DNA of 10,672 nt from Nanosynbacter sp. (GTDB lineage: Bacteria > Patescibacteriota > Saccharimonadia > Saccharimonadales > Saccharimonadaceae). Each line of letters starts with the position of its first letter. Within the stretch, counting starts at the first letter, position 1. The notes below the pieces were generated by a model. It was not told the DNA's origin. It was given only the letters and a program-made list of their open reading frames with translations, and did no database searches. The translations under genes were made by a program, and so were the position numbers. The stretch covers positions 1-10,672 of the forward strand of contig JABZJV010000021.1 in NCBI GenBank assembly GCA_015257605.1, read 5' to 3'. Below, piece by piece: positions 1-5,773 of the stretch.

Positions 1-560
1 TCATTTGCTAGAATTGTTGCTTTCTTGCGCAGCTGCACACTCTCGCAAAGACCTGGCAGCCGGGCGATCTTCGCTTCGTATTGGCGAGCGATATTAGCGC
101 TAGGAAATACTTCAAGGATAGCAGCATTGCGGGCACCTTGTTCTAACAATCGCGCTAGTTTGCGTTCAGCATAAGAAATACCAACCTTTATCACCTCTGG
201 CGAGAAATAAGCTAAGTATAAGATATGTGGCTGCTGATTCAGTTCAGTCTGCTGCTGGCTGATATTGGTAGTATTATAGAACGCTGGGTTGAAGCCAGTC
301 TTCTGCTGGCACTCTGGACATTGCTCGTATTTATCATCAAGCTGGCGGTCGCCAGGACAGCGATGGCATTGCTTAGCTGCCAAATCGTACCAACCAATAC
401 ATTTTTTGGTGCTAGTATCAAATGATAGAGTAAATTCGCCTTGCGGCTGCATACGCCAGAACTTACCGCCATCATCCATGACGCGCAAATATGGCAAGTT
501 ACTACTAGGATCGTAGCTGACCCGTGTAAATCGAAAAGTTCCCTCGCCTAAATCATGCAT
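1..560 (-). CDS. DUF2797 family protein, 3' end outside window
   Basis: About 186 residues are visible and the frame is still open at the window edge, so the C-terminus is missing. The start is ATG at 560, with an AGGGG Shine-Dalgarno about six bases upstream. An N-terminal beta-rich part is followed by a KKCIGWY segment (C54) and a zinc-ribbon-like set of four cysteines (C65-x2-C68 and C81-x2-C84). Then comes a stretch reading ILYLAYFSPEVIKVGIS (113-129), followed by RLLEQGARNAAIL. That YLA...KVGIS...EQGA pattern is what I recall for DUF2797, and it resembles a GIY-YIG nuclease fold. No enzymatic function is established to my knowledge. The gene lies 35 bases after the hypothetical gene upstream and may be co-transcribed with it. 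A TATAAT at 595-600 overlaps that gene's stop and could be a weak extra promoter. Family call fairly sure; function unknown. Confidence 0.75.
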   Translation of the reverse strand, partial: MHDLGEGTFRFTRVSYDPSSNLPYLRVMDDGGKFWRMQPQGEFTLSFDTSTKKCIGWYDLAAKQCHRCPGDRQLDDKYEQCPECQQKTGFNPAFYNTTNISQQQTELNQQPHILYLAYFSPEVIKVGISYAERKLARLLEQGARNAAILEVFPSANIARQYEAKIARLPGLCESVQLRKKATILAN

Positions 561-595
561 TAATACCCCTATTTGTGATGATCCAAACTTATAGA

Positions 596-1111
596 TTATA
601 GAGCTGCTTCAACTGCCGCCCAGGTGGCATCAGGATTGTCTTCTGGCACAATGATAGTAACCTGATCGCCAACATTGATACGGAAATAGGTCACGCTCGC
701 CAGCAAAATCCGATATTCTTTGCCTTGCGCTTCAACATAGTAAGCGCCATCATGCTGTGTAAGCGTACCGATAACTTGCTTGCGGGCAACCGGGCCAATT
801 TGCTTGTATATGAAACCGCCATCATCTGCGATAGTTAGTTTGAGGATATCGCCCTCAACTAGCTTAGACTTGCTAGCGTAATTAGCTGGTACCGGGTAAT
901 TTTTGCCATCCGGGCCGACCATCGTCTGGCCGTCGAAAACGCCCTCGATAACTTTGCCCGAAACATCCTCGCGGCTATTAGTTGGCATCACGACTTGCCC
1001 GTCTTCGCCCATTATGCTAATTAGTAGCTCTTTGGCAGCGGCCAAATTAGTCTCGGCGTCTTGAATAAGCATCTTGAGCCGCTTGACTTGTTTCTCTGGT
1101 AATTCTGACAT
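596..1111 (-). CDS. conserved hypothetical protein: N-terminal helix plus two tandem beta-domains
   Basis: 171 residues, start ATG at 1111. AAAGGA lies 13 bases upstream, a long spacing for a Shine-Dalgarno. Residues 3-35 look like one amphipathic, possibly coiled-coil helix. Residues about 53-108 and 113-168 look like two copies of one beta-rich module: GKNY (69-72) matches GKEY (130-133) and GD (87-88) matches GD (148-149), both exactly 61 residues apart, each followed by alternating hydrophobics. There is no signal peptide or membrane segment, so it is probably cytoplasmic. From memory, similar proteins with the phrase GPDGKNYPVPANYASKSKL recur in CPR genomes without a function. The small barrels could be OB- or SH3-like nucleic-acid or ribosome binders, but this is inference. 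It has its own strong promoter and may carry the downstream DUF2797 gene. It is surely a real gene; its role is unknown. Confidence 0.85.
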   Translation of the reverse strand: MSELPEKQVKRLKMLIQDAETNLAAAKELLISIMGEDGQVVMPTNSREDVSGKVIEGVFDGQTMVGPDGKNYPVPANYASKSKLVEGDILKLTIADDGGFIYKQIGPVARKQVIGTLTQHDGAYYVEAQGKEYRILLASVTYFRINVGDQVTIIVPEDNPDATWAAVEAAL

Positions 1112-1154
1112 ACTAGTCTCGCAATCCTTTGTATGTTTTTATAATATCATTCCA

Positions 1155-1182
1155 ATTATAACGCATCAGGATATCACGTCAA
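1155..1182 (-). promoter_or_regulatory. sigma70-type promoter of the hypothetical gene
   Basis: On the minus strand there is TTGACG (1182-1177), a 16-base spacer and TATAAT (1160-1155). The predicted start of transcription is near 1148, giving a leader of about 37 bases before the ATG at 1111. The match to consensus is close (five of six and six of six). Confidence 0.75.
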
Positions 1183-1262
1183 CCCTTTAGGCCATCTTTC
1201 CACAAGTTTAACAGATATGAACGCAAAGTCGTTGTAAAAATCGTCGACCGTTTTAGGCATAC

Positions 1263-1292
1263 AAAAACGCCCCCAGATTTTGGAGGCGTTTT
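1263..1292 (-). terminator. intrinsic terminator of the rplJ-rplL operon
   Basis: An inverted repeat pairs AAAACGCC..CC with GG.GGCGTTTT, about 11-12 pairs with one mismatch and a 5-base loop. Read on the minus strand it ends in a run of five T (1267-1263). It lies 43 bases after the rplL stop codon and separates that operon from the promoter at 1155-1182. Confidence 0.85.
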
Positions 1293-1334
1293 CTAAAACA
1301 ATACGATCGTGCGAATCTGGAAATATATTCGAGA

Positions 1335-1712
1335 TTAAGCGACTTCGACGGTAGCGCCAGCCTCTTCCAAGGCTTTCTTGGCAGCTTCGGCTTCGTCTTT
1401 ACTGACTTTCTCTTTGATTGGGCTTGGCGCGTTATCAACCAAAGCTTTCGCCTCGCCGAGGCCAAGGCCGGTTAGTTCCTTGACGGCTTTGATGACGGCG
1501 ACTTTTTGGCTGCCAGCGTCTTTCAAGGTGACAGTAAATTCAGTCTTTTCGTCAGCGGCGGCCGCACCAGCGTCAGCAGCTGGACCAGCAACGGCAACTG
1601 CGGCAGCAGCTGGCTCGATACCGTATTCTTCTTTGAGGATATTCTTTAATTCATTTACTTCGAGAACTGTCAATTTAGTCAGCTCTTCGGCAAGTTTCTT
1701 TAGGTCTGCCAT
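1335..1712 (-). CDS. rplL: 50S ribosomal protein L7/L12
   Basis: 125 residues, a normal length. The N-terminal dimerisation and L10-binding helices come first (about 1-33, LKKLAEELTKLTVLEVNEL). An Ala/Gly/Pro-rich flexible hinge follows (about 34-53), then the globular C-terminal domain with EKTEFTVTLKDAGSQKVAVI and LGLGEAKALVD (about 55-125), the surface that recruits translation GTPases. L7/L12 dimers bind L10 and form the ribosomal stalk. The start at ATG 1712 is set by an AGGAG Shine-Dalgarno about eight bases upstream. It lies 45 bases behind rplJ in the conserved rplJ-rplL order and is followed by an intrinsic terminator. Nothing anomalous is seen. Confidence 0.98.
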   Translation of the reverse strand: MADLKKLAEELTKLTVLEVNELKNILKEEYGIEPAAAAVAVAGPAADAGAAAADEKTEFTVTLKDAGSQKVAVIKAVKELTGLGLGEAKALVDNAPSPIKEKVSKDEAEAAKKALEEAGATVEVA

Positions 1713-1757
1713 AGTGATTCTCCTTGTAATTAAAACTTTTTTAATTAGATTGGTTGC

Positions 1758-2282
1758 TTAAGCGGTTGCTTTGTCTGCCACACCGTCCAGCAATGCATGC
1801 AGATTGCCAGAGAGCGCGTTGGTAACGTCGTGCACCGGACTGAGTAGTTGCGCCACAGCCTCGGCGATGAGCTGATTCTTGCTCGGCAAGCCAGCCAGAG
1901 CTACCACATCGGCAGCACTCTGAGCCAAGCCCTCACCGCTGAATCCAGCGACTAGTTCGACACTAGGATGAGTCTTTGCAAAGTCGTTAAGAACTTTAGC
2001 AGCCATCACCTCGTCGTCGCTAGAAACAGCATAAATTAGCTGGCCTTGCAGCGCAGAAGTATCAGTCTCTTTGAACGTCTCGCTAGCGGCAAAAGCTACG
2101 CGCACCAAGCGGTTCTTGACAACTTTGACGACTACGCCATTTTCGCGAGCAGCTTTGCGTAGCTCTTGCAATTCAGCTACGCTGGTGCCCTGGTATTTAG
2201 CCACGGCAATAGCTTTTGCGCTGGCAAACAACTCGCTCATCTCTGCAACCAAAGCTTGTTTCTTATCTTTGGAAATTGCCAT
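1758..2282 (-). CDS. rplJ: 50S ribosomal protein L10
   Basis: 174 residues, typical for the family. The N-terminal rRNA-binding domain shows the usual pattern: MAISKDKKQALVAEM, then AKAIAVAKYQGTSVAELQEL, then GVVVKVVKNRLVRVAF (about residues 49-64). The C-terminal alpha-helix that carries L7/L12 dimers lies near 140-174 (IAEAVAQLLSPVHDVTNAL). L10 anchors the stalk to 23S rRNA at the GTPase centre. The start at ATG 2282 has a perfect AAAGGAG Shine-Dalgarno seven bases upstream. The roughly 175-base leader resembles the L10 autoregulatory leader and carries an attenuator (separate entries). rplL follows after 45 bases. Unusually, rplA is not directly upstream: about 4.9 kb of other genes intervene. 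Confidence 0.98.
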   Translation of the reverse strand: MAISKDKKQALVAEMSELFASAKAIAVAKYQGTSVAELQELRKAARENGVVVKVVKNRLVRVAFAASETFKETDTSALQGQLIYAVSSDDEVMAAKVLNDFAKTHPSVELVAGFSGEGLAQSAADVVALAGLPSKNQLIAEAVAQLLSPVHDVTNALSGNLHALLDGVADKATA

Positions 2283-2353
2283 TGATAATACTCCTTTGGT
2301 TTATTTGATATTTATGCGATCGTATTGTTAAGGGGCGACATTCGGCGAACAAC

Positions 2354-2375
2354 AAAAAATTTGGCGCTCGCCAAA
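2354..2375 (-). terminator. attenuator (intrinsic terminator) in the rplJ leader
   Basis: On the minus strand TTTGGC (2375-2370), loop GAGC and GCCAAA (2365-2360) are followed by six T (2359-2354). It lies after the L10-binding element and about 70 bases before the rplJ start, so it would stop transcription before the genes. The competing antiterminator pairing is described under the leader. Confidence 0.8.
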
Positions 2376-2458
2376 GACTATATTACAGGAAAAGTTGATT
2401 CCCTCGGCGGCATATTAAGCAGAATTGCTCCTGCGGCCGCTGTCTCTGGCAATGTCTA
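2354..2458 (-). promoter_or_regulatory. L10-type autoregulatory mRNA leader
   Basis: In the rplJ leader RNA, GCGGC (2440-2436) pairs with GCCGC (2411-2407). It encloses a hairpin with a six-pair stem GCAGGA/TTCTGC (2434-2429 and 2424-2419) and a GCAA tetraloop. The single-stranded GCTTAATA and the following CCGAGG match conserved parts of the L10 leader family (Rfam L10_leader) as I recall them; L10, alone or with L7/L12, binds there. The CGCCGAGG of this element (2409-2402) can alternatively pair over eight positions with CTTTGGCG (2376-2369), the 5' arm of the downstream terminator. That arrangement fits transcription attenuation by L10, as known for Bacillus subtilis rplJL. The pairings are seen in the sequence; the switch is inferred. 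Confidence 0.8.
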
Positions 2459-2464
2459 ATACCT

Positions 2465-2493
2465 ATTATAGCAAATTTTGCTGCATTACACAA
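2465..2493 (-). promoter_or_regulatory. promoter of rplJ-rplL
   Basis: Minus strand: TTGTGT (2493-2488), a 17-base spacer and TATAAT (2470-2465), preceded by TGC, an extended -10. The -35 is weak and the -10 is perfect. Expected transcription start is near 2458. It stands back to back with the plus-strand promoter at 2504-2532; the two -35 boxes are 10 bases apart. Confidence 0.75.
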
Positions 2494-2503
2494 TAGTAAA
2501 TGC

Positions 2504-2532
2504 TTGACATATTTAGGCGTTTCTGGTACAAT
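2504..2532 (+). promoter_or_regulatory. strong promoter of the RelA/SpoT-like gene
   Basis: Consensus TTGACA (2504-2509), a spacer of exactly 17 bases and TACAAT (2527-2532), with TGG just before it (extended -10). Transcription should start around 2539-2541, that is, on or next to the GTG at 2541. Confidence 0.85.
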
Positions 2533-2540
2533 AGAGATTC

Positions 2541-4280
2541 GTGAGAACGAAAGCGAGCCCTGGTGTTCATACGGGGGAACATAATACGCTTAACCCTGCT
2601 GACAAGCAGGGTTTTTCCAGTCAACAATATCCAGAGAAGTATAATTCAAACGACCTAGTTGACAGTCTGGCTATTGATTATCTAAGAGCAGCCTCGCGGG
2701 AGCGTCCTGATCTGATCGAGCATGCTCATAGAGTTTATGGGTTAGTTAAGGCTTTTGCCGGCGATCTTATGCCTGATACGCGCGATGCAATTATGCTGCA
2801 TGATATCGTATCCCGATTCCGCAACCCAGACGGAAAATATAGCCAAGAATCGCGCGACGCTGCTGGGATAGCGCTATTAAGATACTTTACCGATCCCAGA
2901 ATCCCCCATGATAAAGCACGCTATATGCGGAATCTCTTGTCAGGCTTCGACGAGATTGAGGTAGCAGCTGGCAGACATCGAAAAACATTAGCCGACGAAG
3001 CCGCCGCAAGCTTGCCAGACGAGAATAATCGCCGCAAAGATATAGCCAGCGTCATTTCCGATAGGTACGAAGGTGTCGTTCCAAGAGAAGCTTGGGCTAT
3101 ATCGGAGGCTCGCATAGATCCGGAATACATGAAAGACTTCTTGAAAACCGTAAACATTGAGTCTGTCATTATTAAAGCCTGCGAGCTGGTTGATAATCTG
3201 GAACACCCAACGTCCAGACGAGAGTCTGCTCTATTGCAAGATGTCTTAGAAGCGGAATCGTTCTATGCTCCGCTATGCGAAGTATTAGGGCTAGAAGCTT
3301 TAGGCTCGAAACTGCTAGGCCTAGCAAAACGTATCCGCCTCGAAAAGTTGAACAAATTTGCCTCGATAGAGCAAGCAAGAGACATGTTATTCAATATAAA
3401 GACAGTCGGCGTCAGGCGTATATTAGAGAGTATTTTTGGCGATAAATACGATGTTTCGCTTGTAATCGGCCCTGATTATAGCGGAGAATGTCCTGCCGTA
3501 GTTGGCGAGTTCGCAGCTCAACTGCCCAGTGGTCGCCTGACCTCTGGCAATTACCGCTTGAAATCTGTCGGCTCGTATGCTGATAAATCAGATCGCGACA
3601 ACGGCAATATGCCTATGGATCCATTTGCTCTGATGGATATCTCGCCAGACATAGAATCATCAGCGAAAAACTTTGCCGAAATAGTGCAAATCCTTTCTGG
3701 CCTGCCAAATATCGAGCTGCAAAAGGCAACTAGCAAAAAATCCGCCATCTACATCCAGGGCGCTAGCGATTACGTCGAGATTATAACTCAAACTTTAGCT
3801 GAAGCTGGCATAGACAAATCGCAAATTCAAATAAAAGAACAAACTGAAGCGGACATCGAAAAACGGGGATACAAGAAGATGGAAGTTTCAAAAGTAACGT
3901 TTATCGCAAGACAAGAACATCCGTATAAACCTGGCGAAACAATCAACATTCCTATCGAGTTTCAGTTTTTGACCAAAGATGAGCGCCAACGATCGCGAAC
4001 TGGCGACATCGCCCATATAGCTTACAAATATATTGATACTAAACTTAAGAAAGAAGGCTACTACGAGCTGCCCGATGACGATCCTAAAAAGAAAGAACTG
4101 GACGAAGAAGCTCGTAAAATGCGCAAGCTATTCGTAGGAGTCCTCAACGATATCCATGATCGCATGAGCCGCTTGAACCCTGATAGCTATGAAACCAACG
4201 GCCAGTCAGACGAAGGCGGCGAGAAACTATTCCACGAGCTTGAGCATCTTTTGAAAGAGCTGGCTATAATTGAATTATAG
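2541..4280 (+). CDS. divergent RelA/SpoT-like (p)ppGpp metabolism protein
   Basis: 579 residues. The HD part matches the Rel hydrolase fold: H63 and H87-D88 are 24 residues apart, as in Rel enzymes, and KACELVDN (212-219) parallels KLADRLHN, with E215 where Asp is usual. The HDxxED motif reads HDIVSR here, so the catalytic Glu-Asp pair is lost. SFYAPLCEVLGL (240-251) matches the helix after HD. The synthetase-like part keeps GRLTSGNY (331-338), RGY (442-444), IEFQFLT with E473, and GDIAHIAYK (488-496), but is strongly diverged with insertions. No TGS or ACT domain follows; the tail (about 500-579) is charged and helical. Hydrolase activity is doubtful and synthetase activity uncertain. GTG at 2541 is the only plausible start: no ATG, GTG or TTG occurs in frame before residue 77. 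The message would be leaderless. The first 37 residues look disordered and span a terminator-like hairpin. Family call likely, activity open. Confidence 0.7.
   Translation: MRTKASPGVHTGEHNTLNPADKQGFSSQQYPEKYNSNDLVDSLAIDYLRAASRERPDLIEHAHRVYGLVKAFAGDLMPDTRDAIMLHDIVSRFRNPDGKYSQESRDAAGIALLRYFTDPRIPHDKARYMRNLLSGFDEIEVAAGRHRKTLADEAAASLPDENNRRKDIASVISDRYEGVVPREAWAISEARIDPEYMKDFLKTVNIESVIIKACELVDNLEHPTSRRESALLQDVLEAESFYAPLCEVLGLEALGSKLLGLAKRIRLEKLNKFASIEQARDMLFNIKTVGVRRILESIFGDKYDVSLVIGPDYSGECPAVVGEFAAQLPSGRLTSGNYRLKSVGSYADKSDRDNGNMPMDPFALMDISPDIESSAKNFAEIVQILSGLPNIELQKATSKKSAIYIQGASDYVEIITQTLAEAGIDKSQIQIKEQTEADIEKRGYKKMEVSKVTFIARQEHPYKPGETINIPIEFQFLTKDERQRSRTGDIAHIAYKYIDTKLKKEGYYELPDDDPKKKELDEEARKMRKLFVGVLNDIHDRMSRLNPDSYETNGQSDEGGEKLFHELEHLLKELAIIEL
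2592..2616 (+). terminator. terminator-like hairpin inside the 5' end of the rel-like gene
   Basis: A perfect nine-pair stem AACCCTGCT (2592-2600) and AGCAGGGTT (2605-2613) with a GACA loop is followed by T to 2616. It lies about 50-75 bases from the predicted transcription start, at codons 18-25 of the reading frame. It has the form of an intrinsic terminator or attenuator. An upstream CCCTG near 2557-2561 could pair with the CAGGG arm and compete. Function is inferred. Confidence 0.6.
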
Positions 4281-4281
4281 C
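4263..4281. repeat. perfect 19-bp dyad over two convergent stop codons
   Basis: GCTATAATT-G-AATTATAGC is a nine-base-pair inverted repeat around position 4272. It includes both the TAG of the rel-like gene (4278-4280, plus) and the TAA of tmk (4275-4277, minus), which overlap tail to tail by six bases. No T run follows, so it is a weak candidate for shared termination or 3'-end protection. Confidence 0.6.
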
Positions 4282-4937
4282 TGCTGAACAATTGATTGAA
4301 TTTCAACGTTTATTTGCTCGGCTGTCTTGTAATGACCATTGCTGTAACATTCTATAACATGAGACGAAGGCAATTTGCTAGCAATTGTACGATAGGCGGC
4401 ATCAACGCGTTTCTGAAAATTACTACTACGCGACTCGAAAGTATCTGAAGTGTCTATACTTTGGCTGCGCTTAGCAATCCGTTTTTTACGCTCGTTCTCG
4501 TTATCAAGGGTCAAAATAATAATGAAATCTGGCTTCATGTAACGTTCGTCTGTAAAAAGTTTAGTAATTGCCATAATATGATCCGTATTAACTCCCTCGC
4601 CATAACCTTGATAGGCTAAAGTTGAAATATAGTTACGCGCCGAAATGACAACAGCGCCGCGATTTAAGGCTGGCGCAATTTTTTGTTGCCATAGTTCGTG
4701 GCGAGCAGCGCTAAATAGTGCTAAGTTGATCTCGGGATCACGGGCTAGAGTGCCGTTCTTGATTAGCGAGCGCAAGTAGCTAGCAATGGGCGTAGTTTTG
4801 CCTGGGTCGTCGCTGCCAGGCTCCTCTACAATTATCACTTCCCGGCCTTGCTGGCGGCAGTAATCAGCTAGCAATTCAGCTTGGGTTGATTTGCCTGTAC
4901 CGTCGTTACCTTCAATGACGATATATATTCCGCTCAT
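4275..4937 (-). CDS. tmk: thymidylate kinase (dTMP kinase)
   Basis: 220 residues, usual length. It phosphorylates dTMP to dTDP with ATP in the cytoplasm. The P-loop is GNDGTGKST (10-18), followed by EEPG (38-41) where REPG is common. FSAARHEL (75-82) is the conserved arginine helix, and ISTLAYQGYGEGV (104-116) is the thymine-binding segment. A lid region rich in Arg/Lys (149-177) follows. The usual DR(Y/H) motif before STLAYQG reads ARN here (100-102): Arg is kept but the Asp is Ala. That is odd for an active enzyme and might be a lineage feature. The start is ATG 4937, 15 bases after the dcd stop, so the two probably share one message. GGGG about nine bases before the ATG is only a poor Shine-Dalgarno. 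The gene converges on the rel-like gene with a 6-base overlap. Confidence 0.92.
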   Translation of the reverse strand: MSGIYIVIEGNDGTGKSTQAELLADYCRQQGREVIIVEEPGSDDPGKTTPIASYLRSLIKNGTLARDPEINLALFSAARHELWQQKIAPALNRGAVVISARNYISTLAYQGYGEGVNTDHIMAITKLFTDERYMKPDFIIILTLDNENERKKRIAKRSQSIDTSDTFESRSSNFQKRVDAAYRTIASKLPSSHVIECYSNGHYKTAEQINVEIQSIVQQL

Positions 4938-4952
4938 TATTATAGCCCCAAT

Positions 4953-5711
4953 TTATAACAGTCCTTCGCTGAGACCAGCGACAGGTTGCGGCAATTCTAC
5001 CGGCGAAGCATAAGCTCGCGGCAATAACATCCACGGCCGCCAAGCAGCCTTAACAGCAGCAAGATCAGCGCTAATATTAGCTTGATAATTACCAGAAGCC
5101 TTGGCGTATTCGGTAGCCACTGGTCCGGTAGCACTAAAAACAATTTGCGCTATACGGTAGCCAACTGGTAGCACGATGTACTCATTTTCGTTGAGATTAT
5201 GAACCTCCATAGTCCAGCGGTTAATATAACCTGGATCACCCCAACCAGCGCAGTAGCAAGCCGAGATGCCGATACGTCCAGTAGTACTACGGGCTTGCAT
5301 ACTAGTAGTACCTGGCGGCAGAATGCCAATAAATTCATGAGTATGAGCCAGGATTCGCTCGTTTGGCCGCAAGACGATGACCGGATGATTGTCATTAATA
5401 CCTTTGATGCTATCAATGCCAGCGACACCTTGATCAGTAATTCGACAGCGAACTTCGCGCCACGGTTTAGCAATTTTGTATTCACCAAAGTAGCGCCGAA
5501 CGTCAGTTTCGTCGAATGGATTAAATAACCTTTCCTTCCCCTGACCGCCAGCTCTATAAAAATAATAGCCAAGCGTTACATCGACACTACTACCATTGAT
5601 ACGCGCTGGCGCTGGGTCGCAAACGATATGCCCATCTGCTAATGCTGCTGCAATTTCTCTATCGCTATAAATGCCAGTTGGCTGCGATAATTCGGTCGAA
5701 TCTGTTCTCAT
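4953..5711 (-). CDS. dcd: dCTP deaminase
   Basis: 252 residues, longer than the usual 180-195. It converts dCTP to dUTP, feeding dTMP synthesis; the family is a trimer. Diagnostic segments are SSVDVTLG (41-48), ARSTTGRIG (140-148), AGWGDPGY (155-162), TMEVHN (167-172) and GNYQ (208-211). S142, R146, A155 and E169 fall at exactly the spacing of S111, R115, A124 and E138 of the E. coli enzyme, so the active site looks intact. The extra length comes from an insertion around 55-110 and a Pro-rich tail after about 218. Dcd-Dut bifunctionality (dCTP straight to dUMP) cannot be judged by eye. The start ATG 5711 follows the TATAAT box by eight bases and has no Shine-Dalgarno, so the mRNA is probably leaderless. 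It is the first gene of a dcd-tmk operon, divergent from folA. Confidence 0.93.
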   Translation of the reverse strand: MRTDSTELSQPTGIYSDREIAAALADGHIVCDPAPARINGSSVDVTLGYYFYRAGGQGKERLFNPFDETDVRRYFGEYKIAKPWREVRCRITDQGVAGIDSIKGINDNHPVIVLRPNERILAHTHEFIGILPPGTTSMQARSTTGRIGISACYCAGWGDPGYINRWTMEVHNLNENEYIVLPVGYRIAQIVFSATGPVATEYAKASGNYQANISADLAAVKAAWRPWMLLPRAYASPVELPQPVAGLSEGLL

Positions 5712-5719
5712 GTCTTTTC

Positions 5720-5749
5720 ATTATACATTCACCGCTACCGCTTACACAA
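5720..5749 (-). promoter_or_regulatory. promoter of dcd-tmk
   Basis: Minus strand TATAAT (5725-5720) with TTGTGT (5749-5744) 18 bases further upstream; the same -35 hexamer is used by rplJ. Only eight bases separate the -10 from the dcd ATG, implying a leaderless transcript. It overlaps the region upstream of the folA -10, so the two promoters may interfere with each other. Confidence 0.65.
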
Positions 5750-5757
5750 CTAGCATG

Positions 5758-5766
5758 TGATATGAT
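5758..5766 (+). promoter_or_regulatory. extended -10 promoter of folA
   Basis: TGA directly followed by TATGAT (5761-5766) forms an extended -10; there is no good -35 at 17 bases. Seven bases further is ATG 5774, so transcription would begin on the start codon. Confidence 0.6.
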
Positions 5767-5773
5767 TAAGTTG

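Noticed and set aside
1197..1205. DnaA-box-like CTTTCCACA
   Set aside because: A single copy matching seven of nine positions; no cluster, AT-rich unwinding element or dnaA/dnaN nearby.
1378..1761. Long open frame opposite rplL and the rplJ-rplL gap on the plus strand
   Set aside because: It mirrors the Ala-rich rplL sequence, has no Shine-Dalgarno or promoter, and overlaps a certain gene.
5642..5761. Possible 40-residue N-terminal extension of DHFR in the same frame
   Set aside because: It covers the dcd 5' end and both promoters, has no match to DHFR and is not needed. ATG 5774 gives a normal length and fits the promoter.
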